From assembly GCA_950295325.1 (NCBI GenBank), contig OX485803.1, positions 50,299,554 to 50,363,553 of the forward strand: a stretch of 64,000 nucleotides of DNA, given 5' to 3'. The stretch comes from Polytrichum commune (taxonomy: Eukaryota > Streptophyta > Polytrichopsida > Polytrichales > Polytrichaceae). Numbering within the stretch: position 1 is the stretch's first letter; each line of letters opens with the position of its first letter. The notes beneath the pieces are model-generated. The model saw nothing but the letters and a program-made list of their open reading frames with translations, searched no databases and was not told the origin of the DNA. A program made the position numbers and the translations under genes. Below, in pieces: positions 24,858-35,456 of this stretch.

Positions 24858-25880
24858 GAACCCACAAAAACCTCACCAAAATATTGGAAAAGGGTGAGAG
24901 GTCCGAAGACCACAAAGAGGGCGGTTGCCCATGGGAAGAATGCTCAAAAATATGGTTACAGCCTATACATGTGAGGTATTCCTCTTCAAATACAAGGAGA
25001 GGGCCACAAGAACATGTCCCATAACCCTTGTCCAAACCCCAATGAGCAGAAATAAAGGGAAAGAAAAACGGAGAAGGAGAAGGAACTGGAGCGGGAGCGG
25101 CGCGGCGTGGCATGGCGTGGCTTGGCTCGGCTCGGCTCCGAAACAAGCCAAAGTTAAACAAAAGTGCCCACCTGCAGAAACCTAGGCGCCCGGCGTGGAG
25201 GGAGTCTAAACTTTTTGTTGGCCCGGGCCACGCTGGGGACCGTTGGTGCCCACGGTGGCGATGCCCTAAGCAATCTGCAACATCCTCCACCTAAGAACAC
25301 ATGAGAAGGGTCATTAGAACTTGAAATGCAAGACAAAAAATGAGGAAAGGAATAAAAAATTGAAATGGGGTGATGGTTGGGAGTTTGCCTTGCGGATTCG
25401 AAATGGCCATGGAGTTTAAATTTGAACATTCATTCAAGCAATAAACTGTAGATTTTGTAAGTGCAGCCGCCGCCATACAATCACCAGCCAACCTACACAC
25501 CCATAACTCCAAGAGATTTAAAGGGTTCAACTACCAAATACAAAGTGAAGATGACATGTGAGGCACTGAGGATGGAGCAGCAAGGACCGAGGATGGAGCA
25601 GCGGGGATGGAGCAGTGGGGATGGAGCACCACAGAGCGGGGATGCAGAAACACAGAGGGGGATGAAGAAACACAGAGGGGGATGAAGAAACACAGAGCGG
25701 GGAAGGAGCGGGAATGTAGCGCCAAGGACCAATGATGGAGCAGCGAGGATGGAGCGCCAAGGAGCGGGGATGGAGCAACAAGGAGCGGCCACATCAACAA
25801 ACACGGCGCGGGGAAGGAACCAGATGCAGTTGCCAGTTGGGTGCAGGTGTACAGAGCGGAGCACGTGCAGGGAGCGGGAG
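24858..25880. other. GC-rich loop between the inverted arms
   Basis: About 1 kb of GC-rich sequence is present once. It holds a CGGCGTGGCATGGC-type simple repeat at about 25095-25140 and a minisatellite at 25560-25790. ORFs are open on both strands because of composition, and none shows a family signature. The GAGCGG-rich wording resembles the flank at 28923-29140. Confidence 0.6.
25560..25790 (+). repeat. Purine-rich minisatellite
   Basis: Irregular tandem copies of GGGGATGGAGCAGC and, at about 25640-25700, of a 20-bp unit GGGGATGAAGAAACACAGAG repeated about three times. The strand asymmetry (G+A on +) makes long false ORFs on the minus strand. Confidence 0.8.
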
Positions 25881-28800
25881 TGTGAACCCTTTGAATGGTC
25901 CACCACTCCGCGGGATCATTTTTAGTTAGAATGTTAGCATTAAAAGTTAGAATTGATAGGGAATTTAGGAAAAAATTAGTTCATTTAGCATTTAGACTAG
26001 AAGAAGGAAGATCAAAATGAAACTAAGTAGTGCTAGAAGATAGCAAAGTAAAAAAAATATGCTAGCTAGTAAAAAAAACTAGCTAAGCAAATATTAGTAG
26101 ATGCTAGCTATTAAGCAAATGTTAGTATATACTAGCTAAGCAAATATTAGTAGATGCTAGCTATTAAGCAAATGTTAGTAAATGCTAGCTAAGCAAGTGT
26201 TAGTTTATTAGTTAGTGTGAGGCACACAAGACTATTGGAGGTATTTTGCGTAAGAAAACAAAATCGGCTTGAAAACTTTTGAAGACAAAAAAGAAAGAGA
26301 GCAAAGGGGCTACTTGCCCACTTGCCCCCTTGCCAACTCGATGGCGAAAAATTAGAAAGATTTCTAGGTTTCCCATCGGAGCCACCTCGGCGAGAGGGTG
26401 GCAACCTCAACCGGGAAAACCCCGAGCCAAAATTTCGGGAAAGAGTTTGAAAAATGGAGCCGGTGGAGGAAGGGTCCAACCCTTTTGTGAGAGGGTTTAA
26501 AAACCCCTCCTTCCACCTTATAGTTCTCTCTTTTCCTCTAATGCTTGGGCGAAGCCCTGCTTCAATGTAGTTAGGAAAAAATCCTTTAGCATGCATTCTC
26601 AATGGCCTAAAAGAAAGGCTCGAGAACCTCCTCTACTCTCTCTCCTAGTTAGAATGTGTGTTTATTAACACACCAACAAAATTATTCCTTCTTTTGTATA
26701 GGTAGGTTGGATAGTAGACTTTTGAGTGGAGGCATTGTAGACCTCATCTGCCAATGCCCTGAAGGCTTAGTTCAGAAGCCAGAACAAGATACTTATCATT
26801 TTTCCCTTAGAGAGATTTCCTATAGTTATCCATAGTTGTTTCTCATTTATAATTTGGTTAAGATGACAATTAGTTATGGATTTTCAAAGATGGAGTAGAA
26901 AAATTGGGTGGTCTTGTGGGTAGCGGCTGCTGGATCAGACCTGCAAGCCCAATAGGAATTTTAATTCCAAAAAGTTATATTTTTCTTAAGTAGAACTTTT
27001 GTGTAGCTTTCCAAAATGGCTTAGAACATTTGATTTGAGCATGATTTGAATTAGATATGAATTGTGCAAGATGGGACACATAGTTTGAGAACTTTTGGTT
27101 TACGACTGCATTACAGAGGATCTACTGGGTTCACTTCGGTTTACCTTTCTAATCACATATTTTTATCAAATACATATTTTTAATATCTCTCCAGGGTCAT
27201 ATAGAACGTTGCTTTGAATAAGATTTGAATTAGATATAAATTGTTGAAGGCGAGATACATAGTTTAAGCCTTCTTGATTGACTGCTGTGTTACAAGGAGT
27301 CTGCTGAATTTCTATTAGCTTAACCTGCTAATGCCATAATTTTCCTAATTAGAACTTGTTCATAGCTTTCCAATGGTATAAGGAAAGCCTAGATCCAAGT
27401 AGTAAAGAATGTGCTATGAATGTTTGAAGTTAGAAGGTAGATAGGTGGGTTGGAAGGGTCGGTTGAATCGACCTCACACTTCCAACCCTCATAACTTTTG
27501 CATTTCTTATCCGATTAAAGTGATTTTTAGATCATTGGAAAGATAATTAGGTGCACTAAGTATAAATATTATTCTTAGGATTAAATTACAGTGCAGAATA
27601 AATACTTTATATTTTAATTGTTAACTAAGGTACGCTTACTACCAAACTAGTTACAAAGAAGGAGGCAAGGTCGACGCTCGGGAAGTGGAGCAAAGGAGGC
27701 AAGGTTGACGCTCGGGAAGTGGAGCAAAGAAGGAGGTAACGGCTCGGCCTACATCGAGCCCAAATCAACCGAGGAGAATTGAGGTAAATTTACTAACGCT
27801 AGCCTTCCATTTAGGGTTGGAGGGAGCGCGGCTAAGGTACGCATCTCTAAACCCACTCACCTATCTCGTAAGGTCAAGTGGCTTGACCACTTGACCGCCA
27901 AGGGAATACCCAACTCCATTGTTTTCGGGGCCCTTGGTATGTTTTGTGGTAGTAGCTTCATTTATTAGCAAGTTTCGTGTGTGGTAAGTCGGATTAATCA
28001 CCGATACGACCACTCTGAATGTTGTTGGTAGAAATGTGGGATTAATGACCCGCGAATCTACTATTATGTTGTTGGCCCCATAAATTGGGAGTAATGACTC
28101 CAATTTATGAAGATTGTACTACAGGTTGTCCGTCACCCTAGTCCCATTGAGTTGTAATTTCGTGGTCTATCTAGTGTAAACACATTTAACAATTAAAACA
28201 TACAAATAAATCGTAAACCTTTGTTGGCAAGAGACCCGAATCGGAAATTTAACTCGGTAGGGTGACACCACCCGTCGGACCGTTGAAGTCCGAAGGGTTT
28301 GAGATGTTACTCGACCTTCAAAGGATCTGCACGAGGCCTTAGAAGGTTCCGAGGTAAGAGATGCACCAACTAGGTAAGGGGTGATGCCTAATATGTGAAT
28401 GTAGTGAAGTAGGAGGTGCAACCGAAATCAAATAATTAAGAAAGAATTTGTGTAAAGGATGGGACTTAGGCCAAGTTTCCCCGCTTAGAAAACTAAATAG
28501 AACTAAGTAAAGAAATAGGAATAATTGAATGGTCCATCAAATTGTCGTTAGTCCGTTCATTGAACTAGGGTGGTATGAGTCACACCCGGTTGGTGTGTAT
28601 CAGAACCATCCCAATTCACAAATTAGGATTGCCTTGGTTTCAAGGCTAGTACGTCTACGCGTAGAATAGGTTGTATGTTAAGGTTAGAACTAGATATGAA
28701 ATCGGTTAGTGGAGTTTAGAGCCACAATAATAAAAAAAACTAAGGCCCAACCTCCGGAGGTACTATGACGCATATTTAATTTCCCTTAAAAATCTAACTA

Positions 28801-28922
28801 CTCACGTTATACACCTATCATCCGGGTTCGGCTTGGGCACCTGCAAGTGCAGGCCACCTTCACCGAAGGGTTTGTGTGATACTTTTAGGCTCCCTCGAAA
28901 GGGGGTGGCCCAAAAGTACCAC
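25881..28922 (-). repeat. Right arm (~3.0 kb) of the giant inverted repeat
   Basis: Inverted copy of 21648-24857, ending at CCCAAAAGTACCAC (28922). It is about 170 bases shorter, largely because its 53-bp array (26080-26215) has fewer units. Outside the arms the flanks differ (AGGGAGCGGC on the right, the inverse of AGAGAAT on the left) and show no target duplication. Confidence 0.9.
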
Positions 28923-29340
28923 AGGGAGCGGCAGCTACAAGAACTCAAGAGCGGAGCAGATGCAAGGAACGGAGCGGAGCAGGAGCAGGTGCCGGGAGCG
29001 AGAGCGGAGCAGGAGCAGGAGCACAGGTGGCTTCAGAGCGGCAGGAGAGGAGCAGAGCGGCGATGGAGAAGCACACAACGGGCTTGGGGTGGCGAAGGCA
29101 GCAAAGGGAGGAGATGACGGAAGAGGCGAGGGGTTGGAGTGAGGGTTAGGGTTTGGGCCCCCTATCCCTCGGCCGTTAGATCGACGGCGATACGGGCGGC
29201 CGTGATTGAGCCGGGGGGTGGCCTCTAACACCGTGGTAACGGGGTCGGGTTGGCTACAATGCATGCCGCCCGACCCGGTTTGAGGCTAACCCAACGGGCA
29301 TTTTCAAAATAACCCATGTGTAAACATAGCATGGCCCTAA
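28923..29340 (-). promoter_or_regulatory. GC-rich block: likely 5' end and promoter of the hAT element
   Basis: On the minus strand this block reads from TAGGGCCATGCTATG (about 29339) into GC-rich DNA. It then passes GGGCCCAAACCCTAA (29160-29146), which combines a site II-type GGGCCCA and a telo-box AAACCCTAA. It ends in a C/T-rich leader that runs into the inverted repeat. The same strand resumes as the transposase leader at 21647. I infer that this is the original promoter and leader of the 19-21 kb transposase. Confidence 0.4.
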
Positions 29341-30980
29341 CTAGTGTAGCAAAAAACATCTGTATAGCCAGATATAAAAACGCTGATGGAGAGAAAGGCA
29401 CATGAACTAAGAAGATAATGTCATTGAAAGGTTGTCATTATGCCCGCCCTAGAGCCTATTATGACATGACGCCAACTAATTCTCTAGAATGGCATTTTCG
29501 GACAACTTGGTGGGGCACGTGTGCATGCTCTGAGACATGCATGCAAAGGAGTTAGGAAGTTGAAATAGTATTCGATCCAATACAGTACACCTTTGTTTGG
29601 ATCCAGGTAGTGTGACACACGCTAATCACAAATTGTCATGCTAATCTTAGATTTTGCAAGTTTGTCTTCCTCACACTAATTTTTAGGTCAGTGTTTCCAC
29701 ACATGGGTTTGGTGAGCTACATATTTAGTGAGCTATATACAATGTTGTGTGACGAGTATTTTCATCAAATGATACTCAGTGTGCGGGGAGTTATTTGGGC
29801 ATAATCAGTCGAGATCCTAGTGTTTTCAAGTCCAACAGGTTATATGTTTGACATCTTTCGGTAATTTTAAATCCCTCGAAAATGATCAATAATTTTCCAA
29901 AAGTCTTGAACTTCCACCAATTATTTCTCAAACCCAATCAGTTGACCTGTAATTGCACTGTTTTGCCTAATTAATGTGGGACACATTAATTCCCAATAAC
30001 CCACACTATTTTTATTGTCATTTGAAATGGTCCGCTGTAATTTCTAATGTGGAAAACTAGTGTGGGCCTTTTTTACTGCATATTTGGATGAAAATTCAAG
30101 GCAATGCAAGTACTATACAATTAACCTTGAAACTGGACGAATTCTTTATGAAAATCTGATTATGATGAAAAACCCTCCTGAGTTTATTATAAAAAGAATC
30201 AAATATTGTCTCATAGTGTAATTTGGAATCACTGTTAACTTTACAGTCCTTTACAATGAAACAGCAGATCCTGCTTCTTAAGTTTGGAGAAGAGAAATAC
30301 ATCAACCATGTCAATAAAATTTGCAAATTGCAGCTGTCAACTCAACAATTACTCCTCAATGACCACACTGGCAGCTCATGTAAAAGATTGCTCATGAATT
30401 CCAACAACTAGAAGGTTGTAGAACATCTTCTTTGAACTCTTCCAGCAATGGGGAAGCAATTGTTCGGTGACCAGGGATTTTTTTCTTCTTATTTATAAAA
30501 CCCACATTTCCAAAACATAGCTGTAGCTAGCTTCATGATTAACCTATGAGGCAACAAAGCTTGTATATGGTTTATAAATGGCACTTTCTTGGCCTAACAA
30601 AAAGGACAATTATTAAGTTATCTTCATTGAGACCATTTCTTCAAATAGAACAATCATATCACAAATATTGTTTGTATACATGATCACACAACTTGTTCAA
30701 ATGTGAAAGAACCATCTCTTGGATCTAAGAGTAAGAAACACTACGTGTAAGGAAAGCCATGTACATGTGAAACATTTATACAATACAATGATCTGCTAAG
30801 GCAATAAACTCACTGTACTTTTTGCTCATGTTAATATCGATTCACCAAAAAGCCTACCAATACATGACTCCAAATTCAGCAATAAGCATTTAAAGCTTAT
30901 CCCCGCCTTCTTAAGATAAAGATGGAAGTCTGTGACAACTCCAAAACATATGTACACTACAATGATCCACTAAAATTCCC
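29341..30980. other. Intergenic; contains dispersed repeat copy at 29790-30075
   Basis: 29790-30075 is the second copy of the 2990-3480 repeat. The remainder is AT-rich and includes the presumed 3' untranslated region of the minus-strand ORF that ends at 30981. No coding feature was recognised. Confidence 0.5.
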
Positions 30981-32678
30981 TCACAGGTCAGGAACAACTG
31001 CACCATCAAAATAAATGCGATGTTGCTGAACGATTCTCTGGAGTTCTGGAGAAAGTTGTCTTACACTCCAATTTCCATCAACATCAAGTGAAAGACCACA
31101 CCGAATCATTGCTTTTCTTGCATGTGACACCCCATTGGCATCCCTTTCCGCGTTGACAGCTCGGATACTTTCAGCTGCAAGTGTGAGAAAATAATGGTTT
31201 CCGGGATGTACTACCGACTTCCCTGAGATAATTGTGTCACCTTGAGGAGCAACAAAAATGCCTTGTTCTGATTTTTGAGCAACTTCGTTCATCTTCTTCG
31301 TGTCCCACCTTTTGCGCCACACGTCCTTGATCTTTGCGACCACCGACTCTGCAGGCTGACACATATGATTGCAGCTTGGAGGAAAGAATCGCAGAACCGT
31401 ATTCTTCTTTGTCAAAACTTCCTGAAGCGCCTTCGAATCATTGTTTCCATTACAGCTATCTACCCACACATGCTTCAAACGACACAGTGGGTCTCCCTGA
31501 TATGTCCTTGGCTCATCAAAGTATTGTGAAAATACTTCATTGTCAACCCACCCTTTGGGAGCTGTCCTGTAACAGGCGCCTGCCACATCATCAGGGACAC
31601 CTTCTATTGGGTAATTACGATTCGCATTTGTAAATACCAACATAGGAGTCTGGATTTGTGCTCTCCGCCCACCGGTTATACGAACTATCACCGTGATTGA
31701 TTCCTCCTCTCCTCCAGAAATCATCACACCTGCATCTGACTTCATCACAATCTCTTTGTCACTCCGAAACCCAAGCATCATACCATTGTCACGGTTTATG
31801 ACAAAGTGCATTTCATCGACATTTTCGATGAAGTCTTCATGAAATTCACCTGATGAAAAACCTCGGGACAACACACCCAAATGATGGGCCGTCAACCGTT
31901 CAAGCTGTAATTCTTTCTCTTCTGTACATGTCAGGCGGCTTCGTTGGAGAACAATGTTGTGGTTGTCCATGAATGCTTGAATCCAGCGACCTGAGATTTT
32001 TGACATTATTAGTCGGCCATCCTTGGGATCAACCGTCAAGTGGTTGTATTCAGAATTTGAGTAAATCAAAATACGGTGCGCAATATCCACGAGCGACTTT
32101 GTAGAAATGTCGATGCCTGACTTTCGGAGTCGGTGAAACTCATCCAGTAACTCGCCATATAGCCATGTCACCCATGGTGCTCGGTTTCGACCCCGACCCG
32201 GTGCACACTTCATGTGCGCCCTCGCACGTTTAAAAGGTTGGACGTGTGTCATGATCGTTCCGTCCGTGAAATCAGCCTCGGCCTCCTCATCCAAGTACTT
32301 GTCTTGCTCTTTATACCATCGGCTAGCTTTCTGTAGATTCGCCTTCTCATTTCCTCGGAAATACACAGGAAATGCTCGCACAGCTCGGGACGCCAAGTTT
32401 CTTTCACCATTTGCGGCCGCGTCTTCTGTCATCCATAAAATTACTTCCTTCCTTGCATACTTTGTAACCACCTGTTGCAACGCTCGTTTTCTGCCTTCAG
32501 GATGCTCATGTTGAGCAATACTCAGGTCCTGGTTTGTGACAATCAGGGCACTTTGGTCCTGATTTGCGACAATCACAATACTTTGGTCCTGATTCTGGAC
32601 TTTTAGGTCCTGATTTGCGGCAATCACAATACTTTGGTCCTGATTCTTGTCATCAGGAACATCCACTTGAATATCCAT
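30981..32678 (-). CDS. DDE transposase-like protein (pogo/CENP-B type), intact 565 aa
   Basis: A single open exon of 565 codons, uninterrupted. Residues 11-55 hold a degenerate NQDQSIVI repeat. Residues 166-250 look like a CENP-B/Tc5-type helix-turn-helix region (KISGRWIQAFMDNHNIVLQR). Residues 283-460 have the layout of a DDE_1 catalytic core: D288 in NVDEMHF, D407 in VWVDSCN, and E444 in CQPAES where pogo proteins usually have QPLD. The ATG at 32678 follows a good acceptor (TTTACAG at 32687) by nine bases, suggesting a spliced 5' leader, with a possible donor at 33091. An intact ORF without visible flanking inverted repeats suggests either a young element or a host-adopted transposase. The catalytic assignment is by eye. 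Confidence 0.75.
   Translation of the reverse strand: MDIQVDVPDDKNQDQSIVIAANQDLKVQNQDQSIVIVANQDQSALIVTNQDLSIAQHEHPEGRKRALQQVVTKYARKEVILWMTEDAAANGERNLASRAVRAFPVYFRGNEKANLQKASRWYKEQDKYLDEEAEADFTDGTIMTHVQPFKRARAHMKCAPGRGRNRAPWVTWLYGELLDEFHRLRKSGIDISTKSLVDIAHRILIYSNSEYNHLTVDPKDGRLIMSKISGRWIQAFMDNHNIVLQRSRLTCTEEKELQLERLTAHHLGVLSRGFSSGEFHEDFIENVDEMHFVINRDNGMMLGFRSDKEIVMKSDAGVMISGGEEESITVIVRITGGRRAQIQTPMLVFTNANRNYPIEGVPDDVAGACYRTAPKGWVDNEVFSQYFDEPRTYQGDPLCRLKHVWVDSCNGNNDSKALQEVLTKKNTVLRFFPPSCNHMCQPAESVVAKIKDVWRKRWDTKKMNEVAQKSEQGIFVAPQGDTIISGKSVVHPGNHYFLTLAAESIRAVNAERDANGVSHARKAMIRCGLSLDVDGNWSVRQLSPELQRIVQQHRIYFDGAVVPDL
32515..32660 (-). repeat. Coding minisatellite at the 5' end of the DDE ORF
   Basis: Degenerate units around TTTGGTCCTGAT (plus-strand reading) repeat about five times and encode the NQDQS/NQDLS-rich N-terminus. 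Confidence 0.75.
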
Positions 32679-32799
32679 CTTCCAATCTGTAAATGATAAA
32701 AAAATGAGTTGGTGTACTTAAGTATACTTTACATGACCTAGGTATTGCTTGAAGAGACGACATTCACATAGGTATAGTTGCCACAATCAGGATATGTTG

Positions 32800-32960
32800 G
32801 TTCTGATTTGTGTTATCAGGAACATCCAATTGAATATCCATCTTCCATTCTGTAAATTATAAAAAAATTAATTATAAAAAATGAGTCGGTGTACATGAGT
32901 GTATTTTACATGACCTGGGAATTGCTTAAAGACTCAACACGTAAAAAATACTCACATAGT
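32800..32960 (-). repeat. Duplicated copy of the DDE exon start and its upstream intron sequence
   Basis: 32808-32960 repeats 32650-32760 in the same orientation, with indels: ATCAGGAACATCCA, ATATCCATCTTCCA, TCTGTAAAT and TTTACATGACCT recur in order. On the minus strand the copy carries its own TTTACAG acceptor and ATG, coding MDIQLDVPDNTNQNQHILIV before a stop. It could be a leftover exon end or an alternative first coding exon. Confidence 0.75.
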
Positions 32961-33094
32961 CATAACCTGTAATGGGTTATTGCATTTATTTAATTACTTG
33001 AATTACAACTAAATGTGGTCGCAAGAGTACAACTAAGCCGTCTTTAACCACTCTTCTTTGAAGATTAATATAGACAGGAACGTTAACTTACCAC

Positions 33095-34955
33095 AGGGAA
33101 GTCGTCTTGGAGCTTTGGAGGGTTAATAGTGGTCGGTGGTAGTCTTTGCAGCAGGCTTGATGATATTTGGCATAGCAGAGAATGATTGAATTCAGCATCT
33201 CCTGTGCATCATGATAACCATTGCACGGTGAGATTTACATTCCGGAATGGATTTGCTCCCTTCATGCATGTAAATCTGCGAGTTGCTTTGTTTTCCCACT
33301 TGCAATGAACATCACTCGTTCCACGGTTGAACACAACCACGTACTGATCTTATTTGAACTACACTGGAGCACTTGATTAGGTGTAAATGGAAAATTCTAT
33401 TATTGTGTAGATATCCTTGTGTAATATACCACCTCTTTGGACAGGAGAAATATTGCATTCTAACATCACGCAATCCACACACTTGCCTCTCCAACTACTG
33501 TACAGCTCAACCTTTCATACACGAAGTGAAATTATTCATCTGAAACCACTTCACAGCGACGACAGTGATTCATCATCCGCCGTCTATTTTGATGATTTCA
33601 TGCACATAAAAAAGACTATTCAAGATTACTATGCTTTAAAAGCCACAATTGTACAGAACTTGAGGATAAAAGAGGAATTGTTTGTTGAACCAGGAAATGT
33701 CAAGAAAGAGCAGTCATTACCTGTGATCTAAGACTCTAAGATCTCAGTCTTCGACTCGGATTTCTCCAAAGCGGCTCAATAGTTGTTGCCCTGTACATTG
33801 TTAAGTGCGCGCTTAAGAAGTGATAGGCCAAGGTTTGATACCGAACTCCTGTGTTGTGTATAAAACCAACTTCAAGTCACAGGATGCTCAACACAGATAG
33901 ATAACAAAAGTTGCGAACGATACAAAAAGGATGAGAGAAGCTATACAAATGACCACACAATATCATACCACCTCCAAACAACTCCTCTCTCCGAAGAATT
34001 TGGCAATGTTAAGCAAATTCAGGAAGTAATGCTCTGGACACAAGAATGCTCCCTAAACAGAAATATCTCACATTTCAACCCCTTTCAAGTGTTTGCAATA
34101 TCTAAAAACATGGGGACGTAGATAGATACATACATAAATGCATGTAGACGATGTTTGACACGAGTAAGAGTGAGGAAGCAGAATCACATAACCCTAAAAT
34201 TTGGCAAACCCTCCGTAATTATGATGATGCATACCTATGCTGAGATTGACATTGGCTTGCACTATCATTGCAGCAGCTCGGTTGACCCACCATTGCTTCC
34301 ACTTCCTCTCCCTCTTTGCCTTTCCTTGTGTAATCTTGGGATTGATTCAGAAGAGACACCAACTGCCAACTCACCAAACGTTTAGTGTAAAGAAGGACTA
34401 CACCATGGCAACAAATTCCCAGATATTCTCACAAAATGCCCACAACAAGATTAATGATACTCTCTGGAAAAGTCATCAACACCAAACATCAATTGTTCTT
34501 TCTCCATTTCCATCCTGTAATCCATCATACGTAGCAAGCTCCTCAGGGTAGTGAACAACACACACACACTTGCACATAAAAAATAAATATAAACAACAAA
34601 AGCGAATCACCACTGCGGTTAAGTACAGGTGAAGCTTACTTGGAGCTCATCCTCCGCCAATACCAGAACCACCAGAAACCCACAAAAACCCACCACCCAA
34701 GATGCCGTCTCTCTTCATCGTCCCACCCAATGCCTACCCTGCCCCGCCCACCCCAACACTACCACACCCAAAACTGCCAAACCCAACTCAAAAAAAAAAC
34801 TGAAAAAACTGCAAAGAGGAAGAAAACTTCGGGACATTCCAGACTCCTCTGGAGCGAGGAATAAAGCTAGGATGCAAAGACTGGAGTTGGGAGTGTGGAT
34901 GGCGTCAATTGCTAGCTCAAAGTGTTAATAGCTATGGGTGAATGCTCAGATCATT
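33095..34955. other. Mostly non-coding; may hold 5' leader exons of the DDE gene
   Basis: ORFs on the + strand (33417-33731, 34155-34551, 34629-34928) show no motifs. On the minus strand GTAAGC at about 34637 and GTAAGTT at 33091 are reasonable donors, which would fit leader exons of a transcript starting near 35.2 kb. This is conjecture. Confidence 0.3.
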
Positions 34956-34959
34956 GCAA

Positions 34960-35130
34960 CTACATGGTCATAATTAGGCCTCTTCCTTCACTCAATGCTT
35001 CGTTTGCTGTCACTTGCATTGCATTCACTCCCACTCGTGCGAAAAAACCACCATAGCCAACTGCAAGGACCAAAATTATGCGGGCAACATCATCATTGCA
35101 AGGAGGCATCCTAAGCTTGCAATCAATCAT
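34960..35130 (-). CDS. Small ORF, 56 aa, one hydrophobic segment, unknown
   Basis: The first in-frame ATG is at 35130, a second ATG at 35109 gives 49 aa, and the stop is at 34960. The protein has a hydrophobic stretch ARIILVLAVGYGGFFARVGV that could be a membrane helix, then a short polar tail. I recognise no family. It lies about 50 bases downstream of a telo-box and a GGGCCC site, typical of promoters of plant genes for translation or mitochondrial proteins. It may be a real small gene, or an upstream ORF in a leader of the DDE gene. Confidence 0.3.
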   Translation of the reverse strand: MIDCKLRMPPCNDDVARIILVLAVGYGGFFARVGVNAMQVTANEALSEGRGLIMTM

Positions 35131-35169
35131 CCATCTCCGAGGAAAGAAAGGAAAAGGAGGCGCAGGAAA

Positions 35170-35405
35170 GAAGGGAAGAAAACCCTATGAAGGAGGGTGG
35201 GCCCCACCACCCTACAACACTGATGAGTTGACTTGGGGACCCTTCCAGCCATAATTTGTGATACCGCCACGTCACCAAGGGGCCAAGTGGCATAGTGCGT
35301 CACATGGCTTGGCAGGATTCATGGGTGGCCGAGGCCGCCATCTCGAGACAGGTGGCATGGCGGGTGGGCCCGGGTGGGCCCGGGTGGGCGCCACGTCACC
35401 TGCGG
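35170..35405 (-). promoter_or_regulatory. Promoter-like GC-rich block with telo-box, GGGCCC and paired ACGT elements
   Basis: AAACCCTA is at 35180-35187 and TGGGCCCC at 35198-35205. Two copies of GCCACGTCACC lie at 35266-35276 and 35390-35400, with bZIP-type ACGT cores. A thrice-repeated CGGGTGGGCC lies at 35361-35390. The density of these elements in otherwise AT-rich DNA suggests a promoter firing leftward, toward the small ORF and the DDE ORF. Confidence 0.45.
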
Positions 35406-35456
35406 GGTGGTAAGTATTGTTGTAAAATGGGTGGTGGTGATGCACATGATCCACAT

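Noticed and set aside
25493-25906. Minus-strand ORFs of 84-137 aa rich in LHPRCSI-type repeats
   Set aside because: They are translations of the purine-rich minisatellite in the loop, open in more than one frame.
33417-33731. 104-aa ORF on the + strand opposite the DDE leader
   Set aside because: No family signature and no promoter or splice context; likely chance.
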